From Lewinellaceae bacterium (lineage in GTDB: Bacteria; Bacteroidota; Bacteroidia; Chitinophagales; Saprospiraceae): DNA of 64,000 nucleotides. The stretch is taken from assembly GCA_016708875.1 (NCBI GenBank), contig JADJFA010000001.1:124001-188000 (forward strand), given 5' to 3'. The position numbers and the translations under genes were made by a program. The notes beneath the pieces were generated by a model. That model ran no database searches. It was not told the DNA's origin and worked only from the letters and a program-made list of their open reading frames with translations. This document shows, in pieces, positions 1-9,471 of the stretch (the stretch's first letter is position 1; every line of letters starts with the position of its first letter).

Positions 1-1025
1 GATAGAAAACGCCAAAAACCTGTTTTGTTCCAGACGTACACGCCGACCTGCTGGTTGCGAATGCCAGAAACCACCACCTCCTGAATATTGTCGTGATTCA
101 AATCCGCCACTGCCGTAAAGCCATCGGAAAATGCCTGTAAAGAAGTAGTATTAATGTTGCGCTGCAATTTCATCTGCATACCATCTCCGTCATTGGGATC
201 AATGTCTACGGAATAAATACCATATCCGGCAGCGATTTCTAACCCATCGCAATCGGGGTCGCCATTGCAATCAGCAGGTGTCAACAGATCTGCGGCGATC
301 GAGCTGCTAAAACGAAGTAATACTTCACCCTTAGGCCCGATGCCTTTTGCTAAAAGGCTTAATACTGGCGCTAAAGGGTTGGATAAATCAAGCCCATAAA
401 CTTCGTTTCCCGCATAAATTTCGGAAATCCCGTCGCCATCAAAATCGGCAGCGTAAGCATAAAAAGTGTTGGTTTGACTCGTATCTGTAGAAGTGGCCCA
501 AAGTTCCATAGGTGGATTTGCGCCAGGGTTGTAATTGGTATATACCCGAATTTTCTTGTCAGAGCAGACCATAAAAAGTTCGGGCACCCCATTTCTATCC
601 AAATCCGCAATGGCAGGCATTTGCGCAACTAAATTCTGGTTCCCGCCGGTACCAAAGATGTCTGGATTGTTTTTGTTGCTGCCGTCCCCCTTGAAAATAC
701 CTATCCCGTTGGTGTTTCCATTTTGTCTCGTTGCAAAAATAATTTCGGGAATTGTATCTGCCCAGGGGTTAAGATTGGCCACTAATGGCGTATTCCAGAC
801 TTGGACACTTGGCGTGGATTCCCAATACAAATCCAGGTCCAATCGCAGTTTGGCGGTTTCAATCGTGCAGTCATGTTCGGACATACATGGGCAATCTGCC
901 ACGTCATAACAATCTATCAGGCCATCAACGTCATCATCCAGGCCATTATCGCAAATTTCAGCAGTTTGAGCAAAAGCAATGGGGATTTGAATCAGGAAAA
1001 TTAAATAGCATAAAAGTGAACGCAT
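1..1025 (-). CDS. Secreted FG-GAP/VCBS-repeat protein, C-terminus beyond the window
   Basis: The reading frame is open on the minus strand from an ATG at 1025 to the window edge (about 341 codons seen). It begins with a signal peptide of about 20 residues ending in AFAQ, then a Cys/Asp-rich segment (EICDNGLDDDVDGLIDC) of the MopE-like calcium-binding kind, followed by FG-GAP-like units such as AIADLDRNGVPELF and YAADFDGDGISEIYAG. Such proteins fold as beta-propellers and are usually exported to the cell surface or medium. The next gene downstream in transcription is outside the window, so a type IX sorting domain cannot be checked. It follows a cluster of other secreted-protein genes on the same strand. 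Role unknown; adhesion or matrix binding is an inference. Confidence 0.8.
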   Translation of the reverse strand, partial: MRSLLCYLIFLIQIPIAFAQTAEICDNGLDDDVDGLIDCYDVADCPCMSEHDCTIETAKLRLDLDLYWESTPSVQVWNTPLVANLNPWADTIPEIIFATRQNGNTNGIGIFKGDGSNKNNPDIFGTGGNQNLVAQMPAIADLDRNGVPELFMVCSDKKIRVYTNYNPGANPPMELWATSTDTSQTNTFYAYAADFDGDGISEIYAGNEVYGLDLSNPLAPVLSLLAKGIGPKGEVLLRFSSSIAADLLTPADCNGDPDCDGLEIAAGYGIYSVDIDPNDGDGMQMKLQRNINTTSLQAFSDGFTAVADLNHDNIQEVVVSGIRNQQVGVYVWNKTGFWRFL

Positions 1026-1060
1026 GATCGAGGTCGGGATGTGATAGGGATGATAAAAAA

Positions 1061-1103
1061 CACCTTAATAATGAGCAGCAAAAATCTGTCCATTATTAAG
1101 GTG
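1061..1103 (-). terminator. Intrinsic terminator after the delta-60/HYR protein gene
   Basis: A 13-bp perfect stem (CACCTTAATAATG with CATTATTAAGGTG) has a 17-nt loop. Read on the minus strand it is followed at once by six T, as in an intrinsic terminator. It lies 33 nt beyond the stop of the gene ending at 1136. Confidence 0.75.
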
Positions 1104-1135
1104 AAGAGCATGAAAACTAATCTGCGTATGGAAAA

Positions 1136-3640
1136 TCAATACAGAAGCAATAATTTAATCATCCGAACCGCAGTTGCGGATTGTATTTTAAGGTAATAGC
1201 AGCCAGAAATCTGATTGGAAAGGTCAATATTGAACCGCCTGGATCGGACGGTTTCCAGCCAAATCAATTGCCCCGAAGCATTGGTAACTTCAGCGCGTGC
1301 ACTAACCATGTCCTCGGGTACCTGTAATTCAAAAATGCCTGTTGATGGATTGGGACTGACTATTATGGGCTGCGCATTTTGCAAACTATGGCTGCCCAGT
1401 GTTTTATCCACTAATTCCACAATGGTAATGCAGGTGTTTTCATTGCCTGAAATATCGGTGGCTGTGAGCGTTATGGTATTGAAGCCAAGGTTGGCGATGC
1501 TTAACTGTGAAGGATTGATCTGAAACTCCAGCATCCCCGCGCAGTTGTCAAAGCTGCCACTTTCAATAGCCATTAGAGGGATATTGATCAATCCAATAGC
1601 ATCCACTTGCAGGGTTATTGTATCTGCACAAACGACGACAGGGCTTTGTTTATCTTGAATCGTAACGGTTGTTTGGCAAGTATTGATATTGCTGAAATTA
1701 TCTTCCACAGTCAGGGTTACCGAATGAATACCCAAATTTGTGCAGTTAAAAGCTGTAGCATCAATCCAATAATTCATGATAGCGCCACAGTTGTCAAAAC
1801 TTCCATCATTTATCTCAAGCGCGGTTAAACTTGTATTGCCCCAGTCATCCAGGAACAGATCAAGTGTTGGAAGGCAAATAGCAGTGGGTATTATTTGATC
1901 CGCCACTTTGACAATCGTTTGACAAGTACTGCTATTACCTTCCTCGTCGGTCACGATAAGGGTTACGATATTTATACCCCAGTCCATGCAATCAAAAGTG
2001 CTTGTATCAGCACCAAAACTCAGGGTGGATGCGCAATCGTCAAAACTTCCATTGTCCAAGTCAATTGCATTTATTTGTACTGTTCCAAGGCTATCCAGGT
2101 AAATCTTGATTTGATCCTTACAAACAGCCATGGGTGGGAGACTATCAATGGCTTCTATTCCATCGCAATTGTCATCTATCTCGTTGCCACATATTTCTAT
2201 AGCTCCTGGGTTTATATTTAGGTTATCGTCATTGCAATCTCCGCTTATGGGTGAATAACCCGTAGGTTCAGCAACCGAATATTGAATATCTGCGGACGTG
2301 CCATATCCGTCCCCATCTAAATCGCGATACCAAGCAACCGCATCTGTTTCTGGCAGAAAGCGAACCATGAACAAATGTTTTGACGGCGTATTTGCAACAC
2401 CACAAGCCAGGATACGGCGGTCTGGAAGTACTATTACATCATGAAAATCAGTGTATAGGTTTGTCTCCGCAAATGGAAGATACACCACTCCATCTGGGCT
2501 GAAAGTGGTGTCAATATCACCATTGGGCAAATATCTTGCAATGGCGGCTTCGTGATTGAAAGTAAGCGGGGATTTCCAGCCACTTACCACAAAACGCCCA
2601 TCGGGAGATCTAGACATTGCAGAAGTAAATTCACCGGCGATCAAATTAGTATGCAGCACCTTACCATTGGTTCCAAATGATGGATCGGGTGCGCCAGTAC
2701 TCAGGAATTTTAAGATCATGACGGTGCTTGGCCAACTGACTCCACTCGTCAAAATCTTTCCATCAGGCTCCAGGAAGAGGTCATACATTCGGTCAACCTG
2801 ATTGTTGTTGTCTGCTATAGCATACCCGCCGAAACCAAAATTATCATCAGTAAAGGTGTGCGATTCAAAGCGTTCCAGTAAAAAATCTTCTTCAGTAGAT
2901 GGCCCGCTAATGGGGTCACGGAAGCCTCCGATCAGGATTTTATCATCTGGTTGAATCAGGGCTTGAGTAAAGAACTCGTCCATATCCCCAATGTAACCCC
3001 AATTGACGTCCTCATAACCGGAAAGAATAGATCCATTGGGCTGGAGTAAACGAAATCCATAATTTGCATAGAGCGAATAATGAGAATGATAAACCAAAAC
3101 AATCCTTCCAGTACTTTGTACTTCGACATCATGGAGAAATGGAAAATCTCCAACAGCAGGAACAGATTCAATAATGTTTACTTGCCCGTTTGTGCCAAAG
3201 CTTGCATCCTTGGAGCCATCTGGCATAAGCCTGACAATGGTTGTTTTGATCGTGTCATTGGCTCCAGTTATAGAATAATAACCCGTCAAAATCTTGCCAT
3301 CGGGTAGCAACTCTAAATCATTGCCCCTGGTATTAGAATGGCTGATAACCCCTGCCAAGATACTACCCCCTGTGCCAAAACTCTGATCAAATGAACCATC
3401 GGACAAGAAGCGGTGAATCCATACGCCTTGTTCAGAGTTGCCAGTATTAAGCGTATGTACATCGCGTACCAGGATCTTGCCATCTGCTTGAACGACCATA
3501 TTGGGGAAGCCCCCGTATTCCAATCCAGCCGGCAGTGCAATTCCTCCATTGCCAAAACTTGGGTCCAAAAAGGCAGTTTGGGATTGGATTGAACTGATAA
3601 ACCATAAAAACATGGCGGTTAATGGCAGGAATTTGTTCAT
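1136..3640 (-). CDS. Type IX-secreted delta-60 repeat / MopE / HYR-like protein
   Basis: An 834-residue exported protein. Residues 1-20 are a signal peptide (ending SIQSQ). Residues ~24-430 hold repeated units of the delta-60 type (FLDPSFGNGG, DASFGTNGQV, DPSFGTNGKV) that form a beta-propeller. Around 440-490 lies a MopE-like metal-binding stretch (DLDGDGYG, DCNDDNLNINPGAIEICG). Three HYR-like immunoglobulin-type repeats follow, each with a GSFD(D/N)C motif. The last ~75 residues are a type IX sorting domain (SPNPSTGIFEL ... LIWLETV). Such proteins pass SprA and are anchored to the outer surface. Its CTD closely resembles that of the neighbouring M43 protease. Binding target unknown. Confidence 0.85.
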   Translation of the reverse strand: MNKFLPLTAMFLWFISSIQSQTAFLDPSFGNGGIALPAGLEYGGFPNMVVQADGKILVRDVHTLNTGNSEQGVWIHRFLSDGSFDQSFGTGGSILAGVISHSNTRGNDLELLPDGKILTGYYSITGANDTIKTTIVRLMPDGSKDASFGTNGQVNIIESVPAVGDFPFLHDVEVQSTGRIVLVYHSHYSLYANYGFRLLQPNGSILSGYEDVNWGYIGDMDEFFTQALIQPDDKILIGGFRDPISGPSTEEDFLLERFESHTFTDDNFGFGGYAIADNNNQVDRMYDLFLEPDGKILTSGVSWPSTVMILKFLSTGAPDPSFGTNGKVLHTNLIAGEFTSAMSRSPDGRFVVSGWKSPLTFNHEAAIARYLPNGDIDTTFSPDGVVYLPFAETNLYTDFHDVIVLPDRRILACGVANTPSKHLFMVRFLPETDAVAWYRDLDGDGYGTSADIQYSVAEPTGYSPISGDCNDDNLNINPGAIEICGNEIDDNCDGIEAIDSLPPMAVCKDQIKIYLDSLGTVQINAIDLDNGSFDDCASTLSFGADTSTFDCMDWGINIVTLIVTDEEGNSSTCQTIVKVADQIIPTAICLPTLDLFLDDWGNTSLTALEINDGSFDNCGAIMNYWIDATAFNCTNLGIHSVTLTVEDNFSNINTCQTTVTIQDKQSPVVVCADTITLQVDAIGLINIPLMAIESGSFDNCAGMLEFQINPSQLSIANLGFNTITLTATDISGNENTCITIVELVDKTLGSHSLQNAQPIIVSPNPSTGIFELQVPEDMVSARAEVTNASGQLIWLETVRSRRFNIDLSNQISGCYYLKIQSATAVRMIKLLLLY

Positions 3641-3676
3641 GGAAAAACAATTTGAATAAAACTTGAAAAAAAATTA

Positions 3677-3727
3677 GGAACGGTTTCATGATAGTCTAAC
3701 CAGTGAGATTTATCCTGAAACCGTTCC
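3677..3727 (-). terminator. Intrinsic terminator after the M43 protease gene
   Basis: A 12-bp stem (GGAACGGTTTCA / TGAAACCGTTCC, 27-nt loop) is followed on the minus strand by TAATTTTTTTT. It starts 9 nt after the stop codon of the protease gene, so it is a textbook intrinsic terminator apart from its long loop. Confidence 0.75.
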
Positions 3728-3735
3728 GTGGATTA

Positions 3736-6414
3736 TTACCGTACCAGCATCAATTTCAACACCTGTACCTCCTCCCCTGATTGTACACGCAGGTAATAAC
3801 AACCTGAAATCTGATCCGAAAGGTCAAAGTTCAACAACGAAGAACTAGTCCTTTCCTCCCAAATCAATTGACCTGCTGCGTTGAATATTTCTGCCCGATC
3901 GCAGATCAAACCTTCGTCCATCCGAAGTTCGAAAAGACCTGAAGAAGGATTGGGGTACACCGTCATGCCAGGTGCTTGCAAGACTTCTGCTTCTGGCATA
4001 TATTGATTGTTTCCGGCTTCCCCGACATACAAGGCATCAATGGCCATATCGCCACGGGAACCTGGGCCAGTAGTACCCTTGATTCTGATTTTGGTATGGT
4101 CGGTTTTGTAGGGCAAAAGGTCAATGATCGCCTTGGTCCATTGATTGCCTTGATTGCCGGCCAGGGTCCAAACTGTTACCCAATTGAGTTCATTGTCAAG
4201 GCTGATCTCCACGGCAAGCGAACCAGTTTGGTTGCCGTACATGTGGTAGTAAAATTCAAAAACGGGATTCGACATAGGGGTAAGCGTTAGACATTTACTT
4301 GTTTTTAGCATCGCGGTTTTATTGGGCGAATTATTGCCCGATGCTTTGGTGTACCAGTAGTGGCTGCCATTATAGGCTGCGTCGGGGCCTGTTTGGGCAG
4401 TAGGCGTGGCGCCCGACTGCCGGGTCCAGTTAAAGTTGTCTATTCCGGTTACCTGTGCAAAAATACCCAGGTTTAAGTCCACGCTACTAGCCCAGGGAAA
4501 TGCCGTTTGGTATGCAGTACAGGTGATCGTGGGCTGTGTGATGCTCACCGTTTTGGTGGTGCTACAAGTGTTTAGATCCGTGACGGTTACAGTGTACATG
4601 CCAGCAGCAAGATTGATGATTGAAGCGGTGGTGGCGCCATTTGACCATAGATAATTGTACGGATAGCGCCCTCCCATTGCTTGTGCGGTGGCCGCACCGG
4701 TTGATTGACCATACACCAAGACATTGGTTTGCGCCGTAGTGGCATACAGCAAATTAGGACTATATGAAGGGAGCGTCGCCACCACGGAACATCCATTGGC
4801 AGCCGTGGCCGTTACGGTGTAAAGCCCTGGAGTTAAGCCTGTTATATAGTTTGACGTAGCCCCGTTTGACCAGGAATAGGATACCGGCCCGATAAAATCC
4901 CCGAAAGGGGCCAAATTGATTTGGCCATCTGCGTTACCGTGACAGGAAACGTCGAGAAACTCAGGAGCCAGGGAAAGATTGCAGGCGCTTTCGGGGTCAT
5001 TGTAAATGGCAATGCTGTCAAAAGCAACGTCGCCCAGTTGTCCGCCAACCACAATCAGCCGAATTTGCAGTGCAGCGGCTGTTTTATACGCGCTCAGATC
5101 ACAAGTGACGGTATGCCACCCATTTCCCTGATCGCCTGTGACGTATAAGATTGCATTGTTTGGCGGCGGGCCCTGAAAGGTATGCCCCCCATCAATACTG
5201 ACCTGTGCGCCTACCCCATCTATTTCTGTGCCATAAGCGTGATAATGGAAAGTAGCTTTCGGCGATGCCTGGCCACGCAAATCAATACATGGACTGATGA
5301 GTACAGCCGAGCCACCATACGGGCCAGTATTGAGCACATCTAAGTGCGCATAACCATTGCCCGAAAATGCCTGTTCGGGGCCAGTAGTAGTAGGCGGAAT
5401 AGCGCCTGTGCCTTGAACTATATCGACAAATTCCCCAAAACCTTCGTATTCCTTGTTGATCCAGCCATCAAGGCCGTTTTCAAAGTCAAATACCACCGGC
5501 AATTGGGTAATGGGATAGTCACAACCGGAAGGATGCGCACAACCCAGCAGGTAATTCCGATCAGTAATGGCAGTATACGCCATACGGTTCATCTGGCCAA
5601 CCGTGAAATGGTTGCGGCATTGTTTCTGAGCGTAGGACATGTGGTTCCCAACGTCCGGCAAATAGGCCTGGTTGTTAAGGTCCAATGCAAGACCAAAATA
5701 AATGCAGTTTGAAGTGCTGGTGGTGTACAAGTTTGGGTCGGCGGGCGTATCGCACACATCATCTCCGGCGGTGAGGCAATTCGTGCCGTTCACCAGTTCA
5801 TCGGTAGTGCCGATATTGGTTTTGCCGTGGGTGTGATATAAGCCCATGTAATGCCCCATTTCATGGATAAATACCTTGCTGTCGAACAGATTTCCGCCGG
5901 CTTTAGACAAAATAATCCGGTCTGCACTGGGCGGGAGGTAGGAATAGCCTCCCAGCGAGGACCCATTGGCGGAAACGGTGCCAAAGGCATAGATATTGAT
6001 AACGTTTGGAACATCGTAAGCACTGAGTTGCGGCTCTTCCGTTATGTCAAAATAATGCAGCGGGTTGTTGACGAAGCTTGTGAACGAACTACATTCGTAA
6101 AACTGAATTCGGTAAGGCAGGAAAAGGGCATTGAGCTCGCCCATCCACTCGCTGATGCTTGCTTCGCGCAGACCTTTTGGAGAGGTGCTAAAAGGGATAC
6201 ACTCCTGAAATTGAACCGGAACCCAATGTATGGGGGCGCCGGAACGGTCATCGGCCAATTGTGTAATATCGAATGCCTGGCGGGCCACCCGCGTTTGCGT
6301 GAGGTATTCGATTTGTGCTGGTGTTGGGTTGGTTCCGCAGTCTTGAGCGGTTAGTTGTGTTTGGGTTGAAATTGCAATTCCACAAAAGAGGAATGCTTTA
6401 AGAAGGTGATTCAT
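3736..6414 (-). CDS. Type IX-secreted M43 (pappalysin-like) metalloprotease with SprB repeats
   Basis: An 892-residue secreted zinc protease. A signal peptide (residues ~1-23) precedes the catalytic domain, whose active site reads HEMGHYMGLYH, the HExxHxxGxxH zinc motif of metzincins; a Met-turn, NHMSYAQKQC, follows about 85 residues later as in family M43. Residues ~310-470 look like a carbohydrate-binding/MAM-like jelly roll. Two SprB-type repeats follow (SYSWSNGATSNYITGLTPG and YLWSNGATTASIINLAAG), then a second jelly-roll domain and a type IX sorting domain (VYPNPSSGLFELR ... SGCYYLRVQSG). It is probably an extracellular or surface protease that feeds on protein or processes surface proteins. 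All key residues are present. Confidence 0.93.
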   Translation of the reverse strand: MNHLLKAFLFCGIAISTQTQLTAQDCGTNPTPAQIEYLTQTRVARQAFDITQLADDRSGAPIHWVPVQFQECIPFSTSPKGLREASISEWMGELNALFLPYRIQFYECSSFTSFVNNPLHYFDITEEPQLSAYDVPNVINIYAFGTVSANGSSLGGYSYLPPSADRIILSKAGGNLFDSKVFIHEMGHYMGLYHTHGKTNIGTTDELVNGTNCLTAGDDVCDTPADPNLYTTSTSNCIYFGLALDLNNQAYLPDVGNHMSYAQKQCRNHFTVGQMNRMAYTAITDRNYLLGCAHPSGCDYPITQLPVVFDFENGLDGWINKEYEGFGEFVDIVQGTGAIPPTTTGPEQAFSGNGYAHLDVLNTGPYGGSAVLISPCIDLRGQASPKATFHYHAYGTEIDGVGAQVSIDGGHTFQGPPPNNAILYVTGDQGNGWHTVTCDLSAYKTAAALQIRLIVVGGQLGDVAFDSIAIYNDPESACNLSLAPEFLDVSCHGNADGQINLAPFGDFIGPVSYSWSNGATSNYITGLTPGLYTVTATAANGCSVVATLPSYSPNLLYATTAQTNVLVYGQSTGAATAQAMGGRYPYNYLWSNGATTASIINLAAGMYTVTVTDLNTCSTTKTVSITQPTITCTAYQTAFPWASSVDLNLGIFAQVTGIDNFNWTRQSGATPTAQTGPDAAYNGSHYWYTKASGNNSPNKTAMLKTSKCLTLTPMSNPVFEFYYHMYGNQTGSLAVEISLDNELNWVTVWTLAGNQGNQWTKAIIDLLPYKTDHTKIRIKGTTGPGSRGDMAIDALYVGEAGNNQYMPEAEVLQAPGMTVYPNPSSGLFELRMDEGLICDRAEIFNAAGQLIWEERTSSSLLNFDLSDQISGCYYLRVQSGEEVQVLKLMLVR

Positions 6415-6431
6415 AAAGTGTTAGATAAATC

Positions 6432-6575
6432 AGTGATTGGTGATTGGTGACTGGTGGATTGGTGATTGGTGATTGGTGATTGGTAGTGTGGTGATTGGTG
6501 GAGTGGTGATTGGTGGATCGAATGTTGAATACCAGTTACTACCGATCAACCAGCAAATCCCCAATCAACCAATCA
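6432..6575. repeat. Heptamer repeat (GATTGGT) with imperfect inverted arm
   Basis: About ten near-copies of GATTGGT run in tandem from 6432 to 6516. A weak complementary arm (GATCAACCAG ... AATCAACCAATCA) follows at about 6544-6575. This fills the gap upstream of the M43 protease start. The same heptamer appears reversed inside sprA (40024-40073) and near 62420-62510. Confidence 0.7.
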
Positions 6576-7876
6576 AATTTTCTTCACATAAAACCGTCCG
6601 GGGCCCTGCTCCAAGAATTGTAAAGGATTGGTATTCAGCGCGCGATCCGCTTGGGCAGGCGGTACAATCAGGCTGTTTTTGACCACAAAACTGTATTTAT
6701 GCGTGGCCTCTACACCATCCAGGCTTTTCAGCCATAGTTCCACGGTGTAGTTTCCGTCTTTCATGTCGGCTTTCATAAAAAAGTCCCTCGAACCGGGTTT
6801 GGCCACGGGGAATTTGTGGAAAGTGCAATCGGATCTTTCCCATTTTCCATTATGGGTTTGGATATCCCCTTCTTCAAAGCCACTACCAGAATTCGGGATG
6901 CTGTGCGCGGCCACCATTTTCCCCTCTCGATAGAGTTTTACAAGGTATTTGTATTCCTTTTTTGCATCCCACCGTGCCTGATTTTCAATGGTAGTAGTTT
7001 GATGCGTCAGGTAAAAATTGAAAATGAAATGCCCATCGGGACCAAATTCCACCCGCCCCCAGTCTTGCCAGGGACCTTTGAGGAAATAGAAATCATGCAC
7101 AGGAGCATACGGGTCAGGGTTGCTCTGTTTTTCAACCTGAAATGGGAAACTATAAAAATACTTGGTGCCCGCCCAAAAACGAAGCTCATAACTACCCTCT
7201 GTGAGGGTTGCGAAAGACTTATAATCATACCCCTCTATTACCTCCATATCGTAAAAAGGCGCTGTAGCGAGCTTGGCCTCATAGTGCATGGTTTCTTTGA
7301 GGGCATTTGCTTTTGTATCCCAAACTTCCATTCGGAGCAATGGGGTTTTGTTGGAATAACTTTCATAGCGCACGGCAGTGCCATCCTTGGCCTTTTTTGG
7401 CAGAAATGAAACCTGAATATTGTTCAATTTCATCTGGCCATTGGTAATGTTGAAATACCAACTGCCTCCCGACAAGAGGCTCGCCCAGGCGATAGAAGGC
7501 GGAAACGGCTCGGAATCAAAATCCAAATCAACTTCAGATGCCTTGTACTTTTCATCTGCGCCTGGTTTTGTCCTATTCACCTGAGCGGGCTCTCGTGTGC
7601 TCCCAATTGATTTTTCAGGAGCTTGTTTTGGGCTGCGGGATTCAGTTGCAGCAGGTTCTGATTTTTCGGCAGCGGGTGCTGCTTTTTGCTGTTCGGGTTT
7701 AGTTGCCTGCCTGCCGGTAGGCAGGGGCTTTTCAATTGGTTTTTCGGTCGCGGCTTTATCTTTTTTGTCTTTCAGCATATCCTTGGCTTTGTTGAGATTG
7801 CCTATTTGTGCAGAAAGACTAAGCGAGCATAGAATACAGAACAGAAAAAGACTTGATTTTTAAAAATCGGAGACAT
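6573..7876 (-). CDS. Exported protein of unknown function, frameshift in the signal peptide
   Basis: The long frame ends at 6573 and has an internal ATG at 7778, but it stays open upstream and encodes a clear signal sequence (KSSLFLFCILCSLSLSAQ) with no start codon. An ATG at 7876 (MSPIFK...) joins this signal peptide if one A is added to the A5 run near 7862. The start at 7876 therefore assumes a one-base error or mutation. The mature protein has a Lys/Pro/Glu-rich, low-complexity N-terminal third and a C-terminal half that may hold two related beta-domains (FYFLKGPWQDWGRVEFG; VAKPGSRDFFMKADM). I recognise no family. It is probably periplasmic. Confidence 0.7.
7706..7725. repeat. Palindromic element inside coding sequence (encodes LPTGRQA)
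   Basis: CCTGCCTGCCGGTAGGCAGG is self-complementary except for one G-T pair. It sits in frame in the low-complexity part of the exported protein and encodes LPTGRQA. This peptide is a known hallmark of a palindromic repeat scattered through Bacteroidota genomes. Confidence 0.65.
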
Positions 7877-8150
7877 AAAAAAGGTGTTTAAATCGGTGAA
7901 AAAAAGGACGGCCTGACCATAGCGATACAGTCGCCATGATTGTCTGTGAACACACAGATTAAATACAATTGAAAGGGCTGTTGGGAGCTTTGGGGTATCC
8001 GTGGGAGGGCGCGACAAAAGTAATTAGCGTTGCAACGTTGGAGTCGAAGCCCGTGACCAACGAAGGGGTCGGTTGAGCGAACGATGTGAATGCCTTATTC
8101 TGGGGTAATGTTGAAACAGGAAAATGTAAAACAGGGAAACTCAAAAATAT

Positions 8151-8296
8151 TAAACCGCAAAATGTAAAACAGGAAAACCGCAAAATTTAAAACTAAGAGG
8201 GGTTTGATCCCGGGAATGGAAGGGGTTTGGCCTTCTTCGGATCAAATAGCACGGTTTTACATTTTGCGGTTTTCCGGTTTTACATTTTGCGGTTTA
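8151..8296. repeat. Long inverted repeat (43-bp arms) next to the inserted element
   Basis: Arms 8151-8193 and 8253-8296 pair almost perfectly and are made of alternating CGCAAAAT and GTAAAAC-like units. The loop contains a second stem (TTTGATCC with GGATCAAA). The region 7877-8298 holds no gene. The right arm ends 2 nt before the left end of the insertion at 8299. A similar piece (CTGTTTTACATTTTGCGGTT) recurs near 51190. Confidence 0.8.
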
Positions 8297-8298
8297 TT

Positions 8299-8325
8299 AA
8301 GGTGACTGTACCCATTTACACCTAA
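8299..8325 (+). repeat. Left terminal inverted repeat of the insertion
   Basis: It begins AAGGTGACTGTACC and continues with ATTTACACC. It pairs with 14093-14119 at 24 of 27 positions. Confidence 0.85.
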
Positions 8326-8375
8326 TGTTACTGCAAGTGTAGAGGCTGGCGAACGGCAAGTCATTTTACAGACTT

Positions 8376-8989
8376 CTATTCTTCAAGTACAGCCCTTAAT
8401 CTCTCTTCAAGTTGAGATATTAACGAGGTGCTTCTTCTCGTACTAAATTTATTGCCTGATTTGTACGCTCAAAAGTTAGCCTTGATGGTTCAAGGTTCCT
8501 CCGTTTCAAATCTGCGATTATTGAATGACTATACGTAAATTTTGCACTTATTTCTTCAATCAATTTGCACAATTCACTATCAAAGTAGATTTTATTTGAT
8601 TTGTAATAATTCAAAAATCTTCACCTGAATTAGCCGCTTTATTTATTCTATCAAGTTCTTCTCTACTAACAGTCTCTTCATCCTTTCCTGTAATATCTCG
8701 AAAATACACAGTTATATCCCGCATAGCGTCATTTAGTTTTGATAATTTTTCATAGAGATTAGCGGAAACCTCACGCTTTTTTAATTTTTTTTTTCTTCTT
8801 TTTGAATATTGACATCTCGACCTGCTTGAATATTTCCATCTCCATTTGCTGTCATTGTAACAGATGGTTCACTTTGGTTCGTTCCATTCTTTTTCCAAAA
8901 GAATCGTATTATGCCCAAAATAATCACTACGCCAATTCCTTCAAAGAGCCATGCTTTGTTGGTAGAAATCCAGTTGAAAAATCTTCCAT
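8376..8989 (-). pseudogene. Membrane protein with NIQAGRDVNI motif, four apparent frameshifts
   Basis: Joining successive frames gives one protein of about 200 residues: MEDF start at 8989, FNWISTNKAWLFEG, a transmembrane helix (IGVVIILGIIRFFW), the motif GDGNIQAGRDVNI, a Lys-rich turn, then two helical segments (NLYEKLSKLNDAMRDI and EERLRAVLEE at the end). Frame changes fall at T5 near 8979, A9 near 8778, T5 near 8616 and near 8445. The GxIQAGRDVNI motif recurs in small membrane proteins near restriction and defence genes; its role is unknown. It is the first gene inside the insertion, read towards its left end. Either a decayed gene or a mis-sequenced one. Confidence 0.6.
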
Positions 8990-9167
8990 TTTTTATTAAA
9001 GTTTGATGGTGAATGATTGTTTTTTTAAGGAGTGTGGAAAAAATTTGAAAAATTGATTGAGAAAAATATTTATAATAAAAAGAGGATTTTAAATGAACAA
9101 AAGCAAAAAACTGTCACAAATTATCATGATAATTGATATTGAAAAAATCAAAAAACGGTTGGAAAAA

Positions 9168-9392
9168 TCATTTGACGCTCGGTGATTTTGCCAACTCTAT
9201 TTCTTCACGCCCCCACTCACCCATTTTCTGATTTATCTGGTCAAAAATGAGGTCTTTATCTTCACCTTCTAATTTTGCTAATATCCTTACAAGCAAATGA
9301 ATCATTGCTTTATTTTGTAGATAGTTTTGAAGGCTATAAAGGTAAGATTGTTCGTGAAAATTTATTTGAAATTTATCAGTTTCTTGTTCCAT
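9168..9392 (-). CDS. Small hypothetical protein (74 aa)
   Basis: A short intact frame starting at an ATG (MEQETDKFQINFHEQ). It is predicted all helical and acidic, with no membrane segment or recognised domain. It lies between the terminator-like hairpin beyond the transposase and the broken membrane-protein gene, on the same strand as both. Its base composition matches the insertion. Codon use and a charged helical pattern make it plausible as a real gene, but I cannot name it. Confidence 0.45.
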   Translation of the reverse strand: MEQETDKFQINFHEQSYLYSLQNYLQNKAMIHLLVRILAKLEGEDKDLIFDQINQKMGEWGREEIELAKSPSVK

Positions 9393-9444
9393 AATTCAAA
9401 GGTTAAAATGTTTAAAGAGTACAAAAGTAAGCAAAAAACAAAAA

Positions 9445-9465
9445 AGCCGCAATTCTCATGCGGCT
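9445..9465 (-). terminator. Bidirectional intrinsic terminator beyond the transposase
   Basis: AGCCGC pairs with GCGGCT across a 9-nt loop. On the minus strand it is followed by TTTTTTG; on the plus strand by CATTTTT. It lies 7 nt past the transposase stop. Confidence 0.8.
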
Positions 9466-9471
9466 CATTTT

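Noticed and set aside
8000..8110. GC-richer stretch considered as a structured RNA or tRNA
   Set aside because: No cloverleaf, T-loop GTTCGA or other known RNA fold could be drawn; only the separate inverted repeat further on is supported.
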